The position numbers were made by a program, and so were the translations under genes. 48,596 bases of DNA from Candidatus Kuenenia stuttgartensis (GTDB lineage: Bacteria; Planctomycetota; Planctomycetia; Planctomycetales; Planctomycetaceae). The notes beneath the pieces are model-generated. The model was given only the letters and a program-made list of their open reading frames with translations. It made no database searches and had not been told where the DNA came from. The DNA is taken from assembly GCA_945904015.1 (NCBI GenBank), contig CAMDPK010000036.1:1-48596 (forward strand), given 5' to 3'. Below are positions 8,820 through 17,908 of this stretch, piece by piece; within the stretch, counting starts at the first letter, position 1; each line of letters starts with the position of its first letter.

Positions 8820-8870
8820 GCCCCGCATCGTTCTGCCTCAGTTCGAGGAAGATTGGCAGAACGATGGGGC
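8820..8870. repeat. Palindrome between convergent kinase and ligase genes
   Basis: The left arm (8820-8837) and right arm (8855-8870) share a 12-bp perfect complementary core (GGCAGAACGATG) and continue into paired GC-rich ends with a 2-base slip, around a 17-nt loop. Lying between two convergent 3' ends, it could act on both transcripts as a terminator or stabiliser. It looks like one more dispersed palindromic element. Confidence 0.6.
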
Positions 8871-8896
8871 AGAATGATCCCTGGAAAAAGTTTTTG

Positions 8897-10576
8897 TTAT
8901 GCGGTCTCGATCTGCGCGGCGTCTTGCAAACCGAGTTCTTGGATCGCCTGTTCGCGGATTTTGTACTTCTGGATTTTGCCGGTGACCGTCGTCGGGAAAC
9001 TGTCCACGAACTTGATGTGCCGCGGCGTTTTGTAGTGAGCCAAACTCGCGCGGCAGAATTCGCGAATGTCTTGCTCGGTCACGTTGTGGCCGGGGCGCAG
9101 CTTGATCCAGGCGAGAACTTCCTCGCCGTATTTCCGGTCGGGAATGCCGACGATTTGCACGTCTTGCACGGCGGGATGCTGATACAGCCGCTCTTCGATT
9201 TCGCGAGGGTAAATGTTCTCGCCGCCGCGAATGATCAGGTCTCTCAAGCGGCCGGTGATGCGGAAATAGCCTTCCGGAGTTCGCAGCGCGAGGTCGCCGG
9301 TGTGCAACCAACCGTCAGCGTCGATGGCTTCGGCAGTCTTCTCCGGCAGGTTGAAGTAGCCCAGCATCACAACGTGTCCGCGACAGCACAGATCGCCGGA
9401 TTGGCCGTCGGGCAGTTCACGGCCGGTTTCGGGATCGACGATTTTCACTTCGACATCGGGCAGCGCGCGGCCGACGGTGCCGACTCGCAGTTCGATCGGA
9501 TCGTCGGTGATGGTCTGCGTGATGAGCGGCGACGCTTCGGTCTGGCCGTAGCCGATGGTGATTTCGCTTGCCCCCATTTCGTGAGTGACGCGCTTCATCA
9601 GCTCGATGGGGCAGGGGCTGCCGGCCATGATGCCGGTTCGCAGCGACTTGAGATTTCGCTGCGCGTAGTCCGGATGTTCGAGCATCGCGATGAACATCGT
9701 CGGCACGCCGTAGATCGCTGTGCAGCGTTCCGACTCAATGGCGACGAGCGTCGCGCCGGCGTCGAAACTCTCGGACGGAAAGACCATCGTGCTGCCGAGC
9801 GCGACGCAACAGAGCGTTCCCAAAACGCAACCGAAGCAGTGATACAACGGCACCGGAATGCACAGTCGGTCGATCGACGTGAACCGTTGATTGTCAGCAG
9901 CGTAGAAAGCGTTCACGAGAATGTTCGCGTGCGACAGCATCGCCCCTTTGGGGAAGCCGGTCGTGCCGGAGGTGTATTGAATGTTGATCGGGTCGCTGGC
10001 GGACAGCTCCGCTTCGCGGCGAGCCAATTCGTCCAACGTCACGGACTGAGTACGCGAGAGCAGTTCGTCCCAAGGCAGAGTGCCGGGCAGTTGGCCTCGC
10101 AGCGAGATGAGCCATTGCAACTTCGGAAACTGCTGGCTGCGAAGCTCTCCGGCACTCGCAGTCGCGAACTCCGCGCAGGCTTCTTCGAAGATCTCGCGGT
10201 AGTCCGCCGACTTGAACCGGTCGCTCAGAGCCAGTCCACGCACCTCGGATTGAGCCAAGGCGTACCGCAGTTCGGAAGCTCGATAGCTGGGATTGATCGT
10301 GACCAACACGATGCCGATCCGCGCCGTCGCGAATTGCAGGATGACCCACTCCAAACAGTTACCGGCCCACACGCCGAAGTGGTCTCCCTTTTGGAATCCG
10401 AGAGCCAGCAAGGCTCGCGCGGCGTCATCGACTTGCCGGTCGAAATCCGACCACGAGCAGCGGACGCCGGTCGCGCAGAACACGACCGCATCCTGATCGG
10501 GATGTCGCCGAGCCGTCTCGCGCAGAGCCGCTCCGATCGTCCAACCTTTCACCCACGGGACCACAGAGTCGCTCAT
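8897..10576 (-). CDS. Medium/long-chain acyl-CoA ligase (AMP-forming)
   Basis: A 559-residue member of the ANL adenylating superfamily; it activates a carboxylic acid with ATP and joins it to coenzyme A. P-loop-like motif YTSGTTGFPKGAMLSH is near residue 200; IGYGQTEASP, the TGDLA motif (HTGDLALRTPEGYF), GRLRDLIIRGGENIYP, and the C-terminal lysine in TVTGKIQKYKIRE are all present. This ending and overall similarity fit the FadD/AMP-binding fatty-acyl-CoA synthetase group. ATG 10576 is preceded by GGAGG at 6 nt. It is divergent from a thiolase gene, so both may serve fatty acid degradation. Confidence 0.93.
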   Translation of the reverse strand: MSDSVVPWVKGWTIGAALRETARRHPDQDAVVFCATGVRCSWSDFDRQVDDAARALLALGFQKGDHFGVWAGNCLEWVILQFATARIGIVLVTINPSYRASELRYALAQSEVRGLALSDRFKSADYREIFEEACAEFATASAGELRSQQFPKLQWLISLRGQLPGTLPWDELLSRTQSVTLDELARREAELSASDPINIQYTSGTTGFPKGAMLSHANILVNAFYAADNQRFTSIDRLCIPVPLYHCFGCVLGTLCCVALGSTMVFPSESFDAGATLVAIESERCTAIYGVPTMFIAMLEHPDYAQRNLKSLRTGIMAGSPCPIELMKRVTHEMGASEITIGYGQTEASPLITQTITDDPIELRVGTVGRALPDVEVKIVDPETGRELPDGQSGDLCCRGHVVMLGYFNLPEKTAEAIDADGWLHTGDLALRTPEGYFRITGRLRDLIIRGGENIYPREIEERLYQHPAVQDVQIVGIPDRKYGEEVLAWIKLRPGHNVTEQDIREFCRASLAHYKTPRHIKFVDSFPTTVTGKIQKYKIREQAIQELGLQDAAQIETA

Positions 10577-10697
10577 GACCGTCCTCCGATGAATGATGTG
10601 TCGCGGGCATTCTAGCGGAACCCGCTCGCCTCGCCTCCCTTCGCCCAGTCTTTAGAATGAGCCTCGTCTCTTCCCGTCGCCGAGTCGGAGTCTGATT

Positions 10698-11870
10698 ATG
10701 TCCGAGGCTGTCATTCTTTCCGCCTGCCGCACTCCGATTGGCAAGTTTCGAGGCAGCTTGTCCTCGGTGTCGGCGACTGATTTGGGAGCGTGCGTCGTGC
10801 GTGAAGCGGTTGCTCGCGCGGGGGTCGCGCCGGAGGATATCGAAGAGGTCATTCTCGGCATGGTGCTGCCGGCGGGAGCGGGACAGGCCCCGGCTCGACA
10901 GGCGGCCCTGAAGGCGGGTCTGCCCGCGGCCGTTGGAGCGCTGACGATCAACAAGGTTTGTGGTTCAGGATTGAAGGCCGTGATGCTGGCGGCTCAAGCG
11001 ATTCGCAGCGGCGATGCGGACGTCATCGTCGCTGGCGGGATGGAAAACATGAGCCAAGCTCCGTGGCTTTTGCGGCGTGATGGTCCGTCTCTCGGTGATC
11101 GTTCGCTGATCGATTCGATGCTGCACGATGGATTGGAATGCACCTTCAGCGGCCAGTCGATGGGGCACATCGCCGACAGCTTGGCTCAGCGAGCGGGCAT
11201 CTCGCGCGAGGTTCAGGATCAGTTTGCCGTCGAGAGTCATCGTCGATCGGTGGCGGCGGCCGATGCAGGTGCATTTCAAGCGGAACTGGTCGCCGTCTCG
11301 GTGGCCAGTCGCGGTCAAACGACGACCGTCACGACAGACGAAGGCCCGCGCGCGAATTGCGATTTGGCTCGGCTGTCCGCGTTGCGTCCGGCCTTTGCCG
11401 GCGACGGCCGTGTGACTGCCGGCAACGCTTCAACGATCAGCGACGGAGCTGCGGCGGTCGTGGTCGCGTCCGCTGCGATGGCCGAGCGACTCGGTCGCCT
11501 GCCGCTCGCGCGGATTGTCGCCTCGGCGACGGCTGGAGGTCCGCCGGAAGAACTCTTCACGGCTCCCGTCGTAGCGATTCGACGTGTGCTCGAACGAGCC
11601 GGTCGATCTCTGGCCGACATCGACTTGTTCGAGATCAACGAGGCTTTTGCCGTCCAAATGTTGGCGTGTGTCCGGGAACTCGATTTGCCGCCGGATCGGG
11701 TCAACGTGCATGGCGGTGCGATCGCGATCGGTCATCCGATTGGTGCCAGCGGTGCTCGCGTGCTGACGACGTTATTGTTTGCACTCGAACAGAAACAACT
11801 TCGCACCGGAGTCGCGGCCTTGTGTTTGGGGGGCGGCAACGCGGTTGCTGTTTTGGTCGAACGGCTGTGA
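10698..11870 (+). CDS. Acetyl-CoA acetyltransferase (thiolase)
   Basis: 390 residues, the normal length. Thiolases either cleave 3-ketoacyl-CoA or condense two acetyl-CoA. The nucleophile Cys is in NKVCGSGLKAV (about 88), with INEAFAVQ, the active-site His in GHPIGASGAR (about 346) and the second Cys in CLGGGNAVA (about 376). The start has GGAG 7 nt upstream. Sequence style favours the biosynthetic acetyl-CoA type (AtoB/PhaA) over FadA, but this cannot be settled by eye. Divergent from the acyl-CoA ligase, 121 bp apart; the acyltransferase gene follows on the same strand. Confidence 0.93.
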   Translation: MSEAVILSACRTPIGKFRGSLSSVSATDLGACVVREAVARAGVAPEDIEEVILGMVLPAGAGQAPARQAALKAGLPAAVGALTINKVCGSGLKAVMLAAQAIRSGDADVIVAGGMENMSQAPWLLRRDGPSLGDRSLIDSMLHDGLECTFSGQSMGHIADSLAQRAGISREVQDQFAVESHRRSVAAADAGAFQAELVAVSVASRGQTTTVTTDEGPRANCDLARLSALRPAFAGDGRVTAGNASTISDGAAAVVVASAAMAERLGRLPLARIVASATAGGPPEELFTAPVVAIRRVLERAGRSLADIDLFEINEAFAVQMLACVRELDLPPDRVNVHGGAIAIGHPIGASGARVLTTLLFALEQKQLRTGVAALCLGGGNAVAVLVERL

Positions 11871-11900
11871 CGATTTTAGTGGCAGGTGTCGGACGGAGGC

Positions 11901-13088
11901 ATGATGCAATCAACCGTGACAGGTCAAAGTGATTCACCCAAACTGGCTGGTGATCCGATCAAACCGGCCGCTCGTTTCGCGATGGTTGACGGGCTGCGAG
12001 GTCTGGCCGCATTGGGGATCGCCGTGTATCACATTTGGAGGTATCAGCCGGCGTTGAAGTCCGATCCACTGGTCTTTCCTGCGATCGAGTTCGTGCCGGA
12101 GTTCGTTGATTGGATGTTTCGGAAATCTTGGGTCGGCGTCCAACTCCTCTTGGTGATCAGCGGGTTCGTGATCGCGTTCACTCTGCGGAACACTTGGGTG
12201 ACGCCGCGCGAGGTGTTGTCGTTCGTCGCACGGCGAATGTTCCGACTTTGGCCTCCGTACGCGGTGACGATCTTGTTCTCCGCGTTCTTGCTCGCCGTGT
12301 GCGAGAGTTGGTGGGGCATGCCGCCGCCAGTTGGGGAACCGCTGACGATCTCTCGTGTCTTGGCGCACTTGGGCTTTTTGCAAGAAGTGCTGGGTGAAAC
12401 GCCATTGACTGCGGCGATCTGGACGGTCTGTATTGAGATGCAATTTTACGTCGTGAGCGTGGTCGGTTGGGGGTTGGCTCAACGGCTGTGTGCTCGGCCA
12501 GATCCGCTTCAGCCGCGACCGTCAGGTTGGGGTGCGTTGCTGGTGTTTGCTCCGCTGGCGTTAGCGGCGCTGCTCGTTTGGAACACACAGGAAAGCACTG
12601 AGCCCTGGGTGATTCATTTTCTGAATGCGTTTTTTCTCGGCATGGTGACTTGGTGGACGCTCGACGGAACCGTCTCGCCGCGAGTCTTCGCGGTGACAGT
12701 CGCCGTTGTCGCTGCGCATCTTGCATTTCAGTGGAAGCTGGAGAATGCCCTGGCGCTGACGGCGGCGTTGGTGATTTACTTCGCGGGACGCACGGACCAT
12801 TTTCACGATTGGTTGAATTGGCGCTGGCTGCAGTACCTCGGCCGGATTTCGTACAGCCTGTATCTGATCCACTACCCGGTCAGTCACGTCCTGACGTGGA
12901 TCGGTTGGCGATGGTGCGACGGCTCGCCAACGCCGGCGCAGGCATGCTTGATCTTGTTTGGTTGCTTGGTCGCCAGCATTATTTCGGGCCATCTGTTGTA
13001 CGTCTGCGTGGAAACTCCGAGCGGGCGGTGTTCGGCTTGGCTGAAGAATCGTCACGGTAGAATCGTCACGGTGCCTAACCACGAGTGA
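11901..13088 (+). CDS. Membrane acyltransferase, OafA/YrhL family
   Basis: About 395 residues with roughly ten hydrophobic helices. The family moves acyl groups, often acetyl, onto sugars at the cell surface. Diagnostic is the N-terminal VDGLRGLAALGIAVYHIWRY, with the catalytic His in the first membrane helix, then VQLLLVISGFVIAFTLRN and LGRISYSLYLIHYPV near the end. The start is uncertain: GTG 11886, ATG 11901 and ATG 11904 are in frame, and GGAGG at 11895-11899 is too close to the ATGs to be typical. It lies about 15-30 bp after the thiolase stop and is probably co-transcribed. Confidence 0.87.
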   Translation: MMQSTVTGQSDSPKLAGDPIKPAARFAMVDGLRGLAALGIAVYHIWRYQPALKSDPLVFPAIEFVPEFVDWMFRKSWVGVQLLLVISGFVIAFTLRNTWVTPREVLSFVARRMFRLWPPYAVTILFSAFLLAVCESWWGMPPPVGEPLTISRVLAHLGFLQEVLGETPLTAAIWTVCIEMQFYVVSVVGWGLAQRLCARPDPLQPRPSGWGALLVFAPLALAALLVWNTQESTEPWVIHFLNAFFLGMVTWWTLDGTVSPRVFAVTVAVVAAHLAFQWKLENALALTAALVIYFAGRTDHFHDWLNWRWLQYLGRISYSLYLIHYPVSHVLTWIGWRWCDGSPTPAQACLILFGCLVASIISGHLLYVCVETPSGRCSAWLKNRHGRIVTVPNHE

Positions 13089-13097
13089 TCGAGTCGA

Positions 13098-13889
13098 TCA
13101 GAGGCTCGGCGGCACACCCAGCGACTTGCCGCCGTCGATCGCCAGGGCAGTGCCGGTCACCATGCAGGCGGCGTCGCTGACAAGGTACAGAATCGCGGCA
13201 GCGATCTCGTCCGGACGACTCATGCGACCGAATGCTTGAGCCAGCGGGCTGGCGGCGATGAAACGCTGCTCGGTCGCGGCACGATCGGCGGCGGCTTCCA
13301 AGTCGGCGTTCATCATGCCCGTGTCACACACCGGGCCGGGACAGACGGAGTTAACTCGAATGCGGTCCTTGGCGTGGCAGAGGGCGAGACTTTTCGTCAG
13401 GCCAATCAAGGCCATTTTGCTGATCGAGTAGACGGGATCGTGGGCTCGCGGCAGCAACCCCGCATTACTGGCGGTGTTCACGATGCTGCCTCCGCCGGAA
13501 CGAATCAGGTGCGGAATGGCAAACTTGGCTCCGAAAAACGCCGCCTTGAAGTTCGTGTCGAGGCAGTTGTCCCAGTCCTCTTCGGAGACCTCCTGAATTT
13601 GCTTGACCATGCCGATGCCGGCGTTGTTGACGAGAATGTCCAGCCGGCCGGAAGTCGTCGCGGCCTGGTCAACCAAGCGTTGCAATTCCGCAACATTTCG
13701 GACGTCACAGGCCGAGGCGCGGATACCGTGGGACGCGAGGGTTTGTTCGGATTCCCGGCTGAGGCGATAATCACCCACGAAGACGCGGGCACCATGCTGA
13801 GCGAAAAGGATGGCGGTGGCTTGCCCGATTCCGCTGGCTCCGCCGGTGATGACGGCGACTCGGCCAGAAAGGGTCGCAAGGGAGGTCAT
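13098..13889 (-). CDS. Short-chain dehydrogenase/reductase (classical SDR)
   Basis: 263-residue NAD(P)-dependent oxidoreductase. Cofactor motif TGGASGIG near residue 14, VGDY after the second strand (acidic residue suggests NAD), NNAGIG, the catalytic Ser in VNTASNAG, and YSISK (Tyr about 153, Lys four later), then PGPVCDTGM. ATG 13889 has AAGGA 7 nt upstream; the open frame extends 11 codons more without support. Substrate unknown. Convergent with the acyltransferase gene, 9 bp between the stops. Confidence 0.92.
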   Translation of the reverse strand: MTSLATLSGRVAVITGGASGIGQATAILFAQHGARVFVGDYRLSRESEQTLASHGIRASACDVRNVAELQRLVDQAATTSGRLDILVNNAGIGMVKQIQEVSEEDWDNCLDTNFKAAFFGAKFAIPHLIRSGGGSIVNTASNAGLLPRAHDPVYSISKMALIGLTKSLALCHAKDRIRVNSVCPGPVCDTGMMNADLEAAADRAATEQRFIAASPLAQAFGRMSRPDEIAAAILYLVSDAACMVTGTALAIDGGKSLGVPPSL

Positions 13890-14133
13890 CAATCGTTCCT
13901 TCGGCAGCCCGTAGAAAGCCACTCAACTGGCTTCCAGAGCATGGGTTAGGCCAGTAAAGTGTCGGACGACAAAGAGGTCGAATCAAAAAATAAGACAGAA
14001 TGTCGCGAACTTCGCTGCGGTGACTCAGGTATTTTTCTGCCGTAAATTTGCGAGACGTTAAGACGGCTTGAAGTTAACGTTGGTACTGATCGCAGGCAAA
14101 CGGCGCGAACAGCTCTTGATGGGGGAGGCTCGA

Positions 14134-15891
14134 ATGATGCGGACGTGGAGCGGAAGTCGGTTGGTTCGCTGGGTGGCGGCAAGTCTGGCCCTCGCCGTCA
14201 GTGCTTCCGTCGCGATCACGGCGGAGGAGTCAGGATCGAAAGATGCGAAGTCGAAGGCCGTTGGGGCAGATGCCAAAGCTGGTTCGGACGCGAAATCCGC
14301 CGGCAAGAAGAAACGTGAAGAGTTCACGACCGGTTCGTCCGACGTGCTCATTTCGTTCATCAACGAACAGGTTCGCCAAGGCTGGACCGACAACGAAATT
14401 GAGCCGTCCGAAGTCGCTGGCGATGGCGAGTGGATCCGCCGCGTGTACCTCGACATCGTCGGCCATGTGCCGCCGATGGAAGAGATCGAAAAATTCTTAG
14501 CGGACAAGGACAAGGCCAAGCGATCGAAGCTGGTCGATAAGCTGCTCGACGATCCGGGTTATGTCCGTCATTGGACGAATGTCTGGACCAACCTGACGAT
14601 CGGCCAAGACACTCCCCAGCGAGTCAGTCGCAAAGGGATGGAGAAATTTCTCCGCGAAGCGTTCACCAAGAACCGTCCTTGGAATGACGTGGTCCTGGAT
14701 ATTGTCTCCGCCGAAGGGCACTTCGAGGAGAACGGCGCGGTCAATTTCCTGTTGGCTCAAATGGTGATGCCGGACGACGGAGTGCTCGCGACGGCCAAGA
14801 CCACGCGGCTCTTCATGGGCATGCAGGTGCAATGCACGCAGTGCCACAACCACCCGTTCAACGATTGGCAGCAGCGGCAGTTTTGGGAGTTCAATAACTT
14901 CTTCCGCCAACTGCAGAAAGAAGATCATCGGAAGTACGACGCAAAAGCGGGTCGCATGGTCGATGACTACTCCGAATTGAAACGTCGCGATGGCGTCGCT
15001 GACCATGTCACCTACGAGAAGCGAAATGGCTTGATCGAAGCCGCGTACCCCCGCTATTTCGGCAAAGACGTCGTGGATGAAGTGGCTCAAAAAGACAAGG
15101 ACGGTTGGGACGTCAATCGTCGCGAAGTGCTCGGAAAATTGATGATCGACGGTGAGAAGTCACTGGTGGCTCTGGCGATGGTTAATCGCATGTGGAGTCA
15201 GTTCTTCGGCTATGGCATCACGAAGCCCGTGGATGACATGGGGCCGCATAATCCGGCATCACATCCCGATCTGCTCGACCGCTTGGGTGGCGAGTTCGTC
15301 AAATCGCGGTACGACGTGAAACAACTCGTTCGCTGGATTTGCAATTCCGAGGCGTACAACCTCACCAGCCAAGCCTCGAAGGCCAACGAAGAGAAGGACA
15401 ACCCGGCGGCCGGCACCTCGGCCATGTTCAGCCATGTGTATCTGAAGTCCATGTCGGCCGAACAGCTTTATGATTCGCTGATCGTGGCCACGAACGCTCA
15501 CAAATCCGGCCGTTCAAGCTTTGAGCAAGCGGAAGACAAGAAGCGGGTTTGGCTGCGGCAATTCGTGATCGCGTTCGGCACCGACGAGGGGGACGAATCG
15601 ACAACTTTCAACGGCTCGATCCCACAAGCGTTGATGATGATGAACGGCGATCTCGTGAAGGACGCAATCAGCGCTCAGAAGGGCAGTTTCCTGAATACGA
15701 TCCTCGCTGAGACTCCGAAGGATCCCGATCGAATTCGTCGGCTGTACTTGACGGCACTCGGTCGTACTCCGAACCCCAAGGAAGCCAAAGGTGCTCAAGA
15801 CTTGCTCCGAGCGAACTCGGACAAATTGGCTGCGTACCAAGACATGTTCTGGGCACTGTTGAACTCCAACGAGTTCATTTTCATCCACTGA
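14134..15891 (+). CDS. DUF1549 + DUF1553 exported protein (planctomycete PSCyt2/PSD1)
   Basis: 585 residues. ATG 14134 follows GGGGGAGG and opens a signal peptide ([19 protein letters not shown]); the frame upstream (TTG 14068) is unlikely. A lysine-rich linker follows. DUF1549 covers about residues 75-290 with a [15 protein letters not shown] motif and [12 protein letters not shown], a haem-c-like CxxCH motif. DUF1553 covers about 330-580 ([49 protein letters not shown]), ending NSNEFIFIH. Such proteins are numerous in Planctomycetes and usually sit beside a DUF1501 partner, as here (58 bp downstream). Their biochemical role is not established; polysaccharide or sulfated-compound metabolism has been suggested from context. 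Confidence 0.92.
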   Translation: MMRTWSGSRLVRWVAASLALAVSASVAITAEESGSKDAKSKAVGADAKAGSDAKSAGKKKREEFTTGSSDVLISFINEQVRQGWTDNEIEPSEVAGDGEWIRRVYLDIVGHVPPMEEIEKFLADKDKAKRSKLVDKLLDDPGYVRHWTNVWTNLTIGQDTPQRVSRKGMEKFLREAFTKNRPWNDVVLDIVSAEGHFEENGAVNFLLAQMVMPDDGVLATAKTTRLFMGMQVQCTQCHNHPFNDWQQRQFWEFNNFFRQLQKEDHRKYDAKAGRMVDDYSELKRRDGVADHVTYEKRNGLIEAAYPRYFGKDVVDEVAQKDKDGWDVNRREVLGKLMIDGEKSLVALAMVNRMWSQFFGYGITKPVDDMGPHNPASHPDLLDRLGGEFVKSRYDVKQLVRWICNSEAYNLTSQASKANEEKDNPAAGTSAMFSHVYLKSMSAEQLYDSLIVATNAHKSGRSSFEQAEDKKRVWLRQFVIAFGTDEGDESTTFNGSIPQALMMMNGDLVKDAISAQKGSFLNTILAETPKDPDRIRRLYLTALGRTPNPKEAKGAQDLLRANSDKLAAYQDMFWALLNSNEFIFIH

Positions 15892-15919
15892 AATCGCAGA
15901 TTTGAAGTCTGCAATCTTT
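15891..15919. repeat. Hairpin between DUF1549/1553 and DUF1501 genes
   Basis: A stem around GCAGA and TCTGC with a TTTGAAG tip, plus weaker outer pairing. It begins at the last base of the DUF1549/1553 stop codon and ends 20 nt before the AAAGGA of the DUF1501 gene. No U-run. It is another instance of a hairpin in a co-directional junction. Confidence 0.5.
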
Positions 15920-15949
15920 GAACCACTCAACCTTTCGAAAGGAAATCCC

Positions 15950-17248
15950 ATGAGCTTCATTCCCGCCGGCATGTCTCGCCGACATTTCATGAGTCACATG
16001 GCTGCCACCGCGGCCACGATTCCCGCAATTCAGTTCATGCAGCACCTGCAAGTTCACGCGGAGACCGTCAAGAAAAACCAAAAAGCTTGCATCCTGATGT
16101 GGATGGGTGGCGGACCTCCGACCATCGACATTTGGGACTTGAAGCCGGGCAGCAAGAACGGCGGCGAATTCAAGCCGATCAAAGCCGGTGATACGCAAAT
16201 CTGCGAACACATGCCGAAGACGGCGGCTCATTTCGACGTGCTCAACGTCGTGCGCTCGATGAGCACCCGCGAAGCCGATCATGGCCGTGGCCGCTATTTC
16301 ATGCACACGGGCTATGTGCCGAATCCGACGGTCGTGCATCCGACGTTCGGTTCGGTGGTCAGCCACGAACTGGGATCGAAGCGAAAGGAACTGGAAATCC
16401 CGTCGTTCGTTTCGATCGGTGGCGATCCCGGCAGTCCGGGCTTCCTGGGTATGTCGAACGCTGCGTTCGTCGTGAACACACAAGGCCGCATCCAGAACGC
16501 CGACACGGACGGCATGGACGCGGGACGATTCCGTCAGCGGCTCGCGATGCTCGGCACGATTGAAGACAACTTCATCTCGTCGAAACGTGGCGAAGCTCCG
16601 CAAGCTCATAAAGACGTCTACAAGAAGGCCATCGACCTGATGACCTCGAAGCAGATGGAAGCCTTTAAGGTCGATAAGGAAGACCCGAAGACGATCGACC
16701 GGTACACGAATGCCGGTGCTCCAACAGGCGGAATGATGCGTGCCGGCGGCGAGTTTGGCCGTGGCCTGCTGATGGCTCGTCGATTGGTCGAAGCGGGTGT
16801 CCCGTTCGTCGAAGTCGGCATGGGTGGTTGGGACTTGCACGCGAATGTCTTCAACACGCTCAAAGATCGCAATCTGCCGTCGATGGATACCGCGATTTCT
16901 GCGTTGGTCACTGACCTGAAAGAACGCAGCATGATCAAGGACGTCGTGTTGGTGTGGATGGGTGAGTTCGGCCGTACCCCGCGCATCAACCAAGACGTTG
17001 GCCGCGATCACTGGGCAGCAAGCTGGTCAAATATGATCGGTGGCGGAAACCTCAAGGGTGGCCTCGGTGTCGGAGCGACTGACGCCGACGGACTGACCTG
17101 CGAGACGAAGCCATATCTGCCCGGAGACATTTGGGCCACGGCGTGCCACGCCCTCGGTATTCCGACGACGACGGTTCACACCTCGAAGCGTGGTCGTCCG
17201 ATGAAGATTGCCAACGGCGGCACTCCGATTCCGGAACTCATCGGCTAA
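15950..17248 (+). CDS. DUF1501 exported protein
   Basis: 432 residues, partner of the preceding DUF1549/1553 protein. ATG 15950 has AAAGGA 6 nt upstream; the frame opens earlier but only through a repeat hairpin. The N-terminus ([19 protein letters not shown]) has twin arginines and resembles a Tat signal. DUF1501 belongs to the alkaline phosphatase/sulfatase-like superfamily; motifs here are [44 protein letters not shown] and WMGEFGRTP followed by GRDHW. The residues that bind metal in sulfatases are not clearly kept, so catalysis is unproven. A strong terminator follows. Confidence 0.92.
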   Translation: MSFIPAGMSRRHFMSHMAATAATIPAIQFMQHLQVHAETVKKNQKACILMWMGGGPPTIDIWDLKPGSKNGGEFKPIKAGDTQICEHMPKTAAHFDVLNVVRSMSTREADHGRGRYFMHTGYVPNPTVVHPTFGSVVSHELGSKRKELEIPSFVSIGGDPGSPGFLGMSNAAFVVNTQGRIQNADTDGMDAGRFRQRLAMLGTIEDNFISSKRGEAPQAHKDVYKKAIDLMTSKQMEAFKVDKEDPKTIDRYTNAGAPTGGMMRAGGEFGRGLLMARRLVEAGVPFVEVGMGGWDLHANVFNTLKDRNLPSMDTAISALVTDLKERSMIKDVVLVWMGEFGRTPRINQDVGRDHWAASWSNMIGGGNLKGGLGVGATDADGLTCETKPYLPGDIWATACHALGIPTTTVHTSKRGRPMKIANGGTPIPELIG

Positions 17249-17274
17249 ATGAGATGGCTCTGAACGGACTCAAT

Positions 17275-17299
17275 ACGGGGGCCGCTTGGCCCCCGTTTT
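17275..17299 (+). terminator. Rho-independent terminator after DUF1501
   Basis: A perfect 9-bp stem ACGGGGGCC / GGCCCCCGT with a GCTT tetraloop, followed by TTTTC. It starts 26 bp after the DUF1501 stop and separates that operon from the sigma factor gene. Confidence 0.88.
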
Positions 17300-17335
17300 C
17301 GTAACCGGTTTCCGATTCTCGATCCTTTTGACGAC

Positions 17336-17908
17336 ATGACCGAGCCGCACCCACCAGAACCTGCTGAAGATGCCGGCTCCTTGGAGCAGGTGCCGAATGC
17401 GGAGTTCGTGCAGCTCTTCACGAAATCCCAACGACGACTGTTCTTGTTCATCCTGTCTCAAGTCAGCCACCTGACCGACGCCGAAGAAATTTTGCAGGAC
17501 ACGAACGTCATCATCTGGAGCAAGTTCCATCAGTTTCAACTCGGCACGAGCTTCTTTGCTTGGGCCGGAAAGATCGCGACCTACGAGATCCTCAAATACC
17601 GGGAGAAGAAACGATCCGGTCGTCTGCAATTCAGCGACGAGTTCATTTCGCGAATCGCCGCCGAGGCGATCGAACTGAGCGATGAACTCGAACAACGCCG
17701 CGAGGCGTTGTCCGAATGTCTTCGCCGCCTGAAAGCTGACGACCGGGAATTGATTCAAGCTCGCTACGCTCCCGGCGAGAACGGTTTGAAAGTCGCCGAG
17801 CACCTTGGCCGGCCGGCCAACTCGGTTTACCAGTCCATCGGCCGCATTCGTAAAGTTCTGTTCGATTGCGTCACGCGCCGGCTGACGGCCGCCACGAGAA
17901 CCACATGA
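17336..17908 (+). CDS. ECF-type RNA polymerase sigma factor
   Basis: 190 residues. Region 2 lies at about 30-95 (LTDAEEILQDTNVIIWSKF, then FFAWAGKIATYEILKYRE) and region 4 at about 125-185 (LSECLRRLKADDRELIQARY, helix-turn-helix VAEHLGRPANSVYQSIGRIR). The style matches the planctomycete/verrucomicrobial ECF group. Its TGA (17906-17908) overlaps the ATG of the next gene (17905), the usual layout of a sigma and its anti-sigma. Here the partner is a fusion protein. Confidence 0.9.
   Translation: MTEPHPPEPAEDAGSLEQVPNAEFVQLFTKSQRRLFLFILSQVSHLTDAEEILQDTNVIIWSKFHQFQLGTSFFAWAGKIATYEILKYREKKRSGRLQFSDEFISRIAAEAIELSDELEQRREALSECLRRLKADDRELIQARYAPGENGLKVAEHLGRPANSVYQSIGRIRKVLFDCVTRRLTAATRTT

Noticed and set aside
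8744..10615. A 623-codon open frame on the plus strand
   Set aside because: It lies exactly opposite the acyl-CoA ligase gene, has no family motif and no ribosome site; it is a shadow of high-GC coding sequence.
15881..17011. A 376-codon open frame on the minus strand
   Set aside because: Antisense to the DUF1501 gene and without domain motifs.
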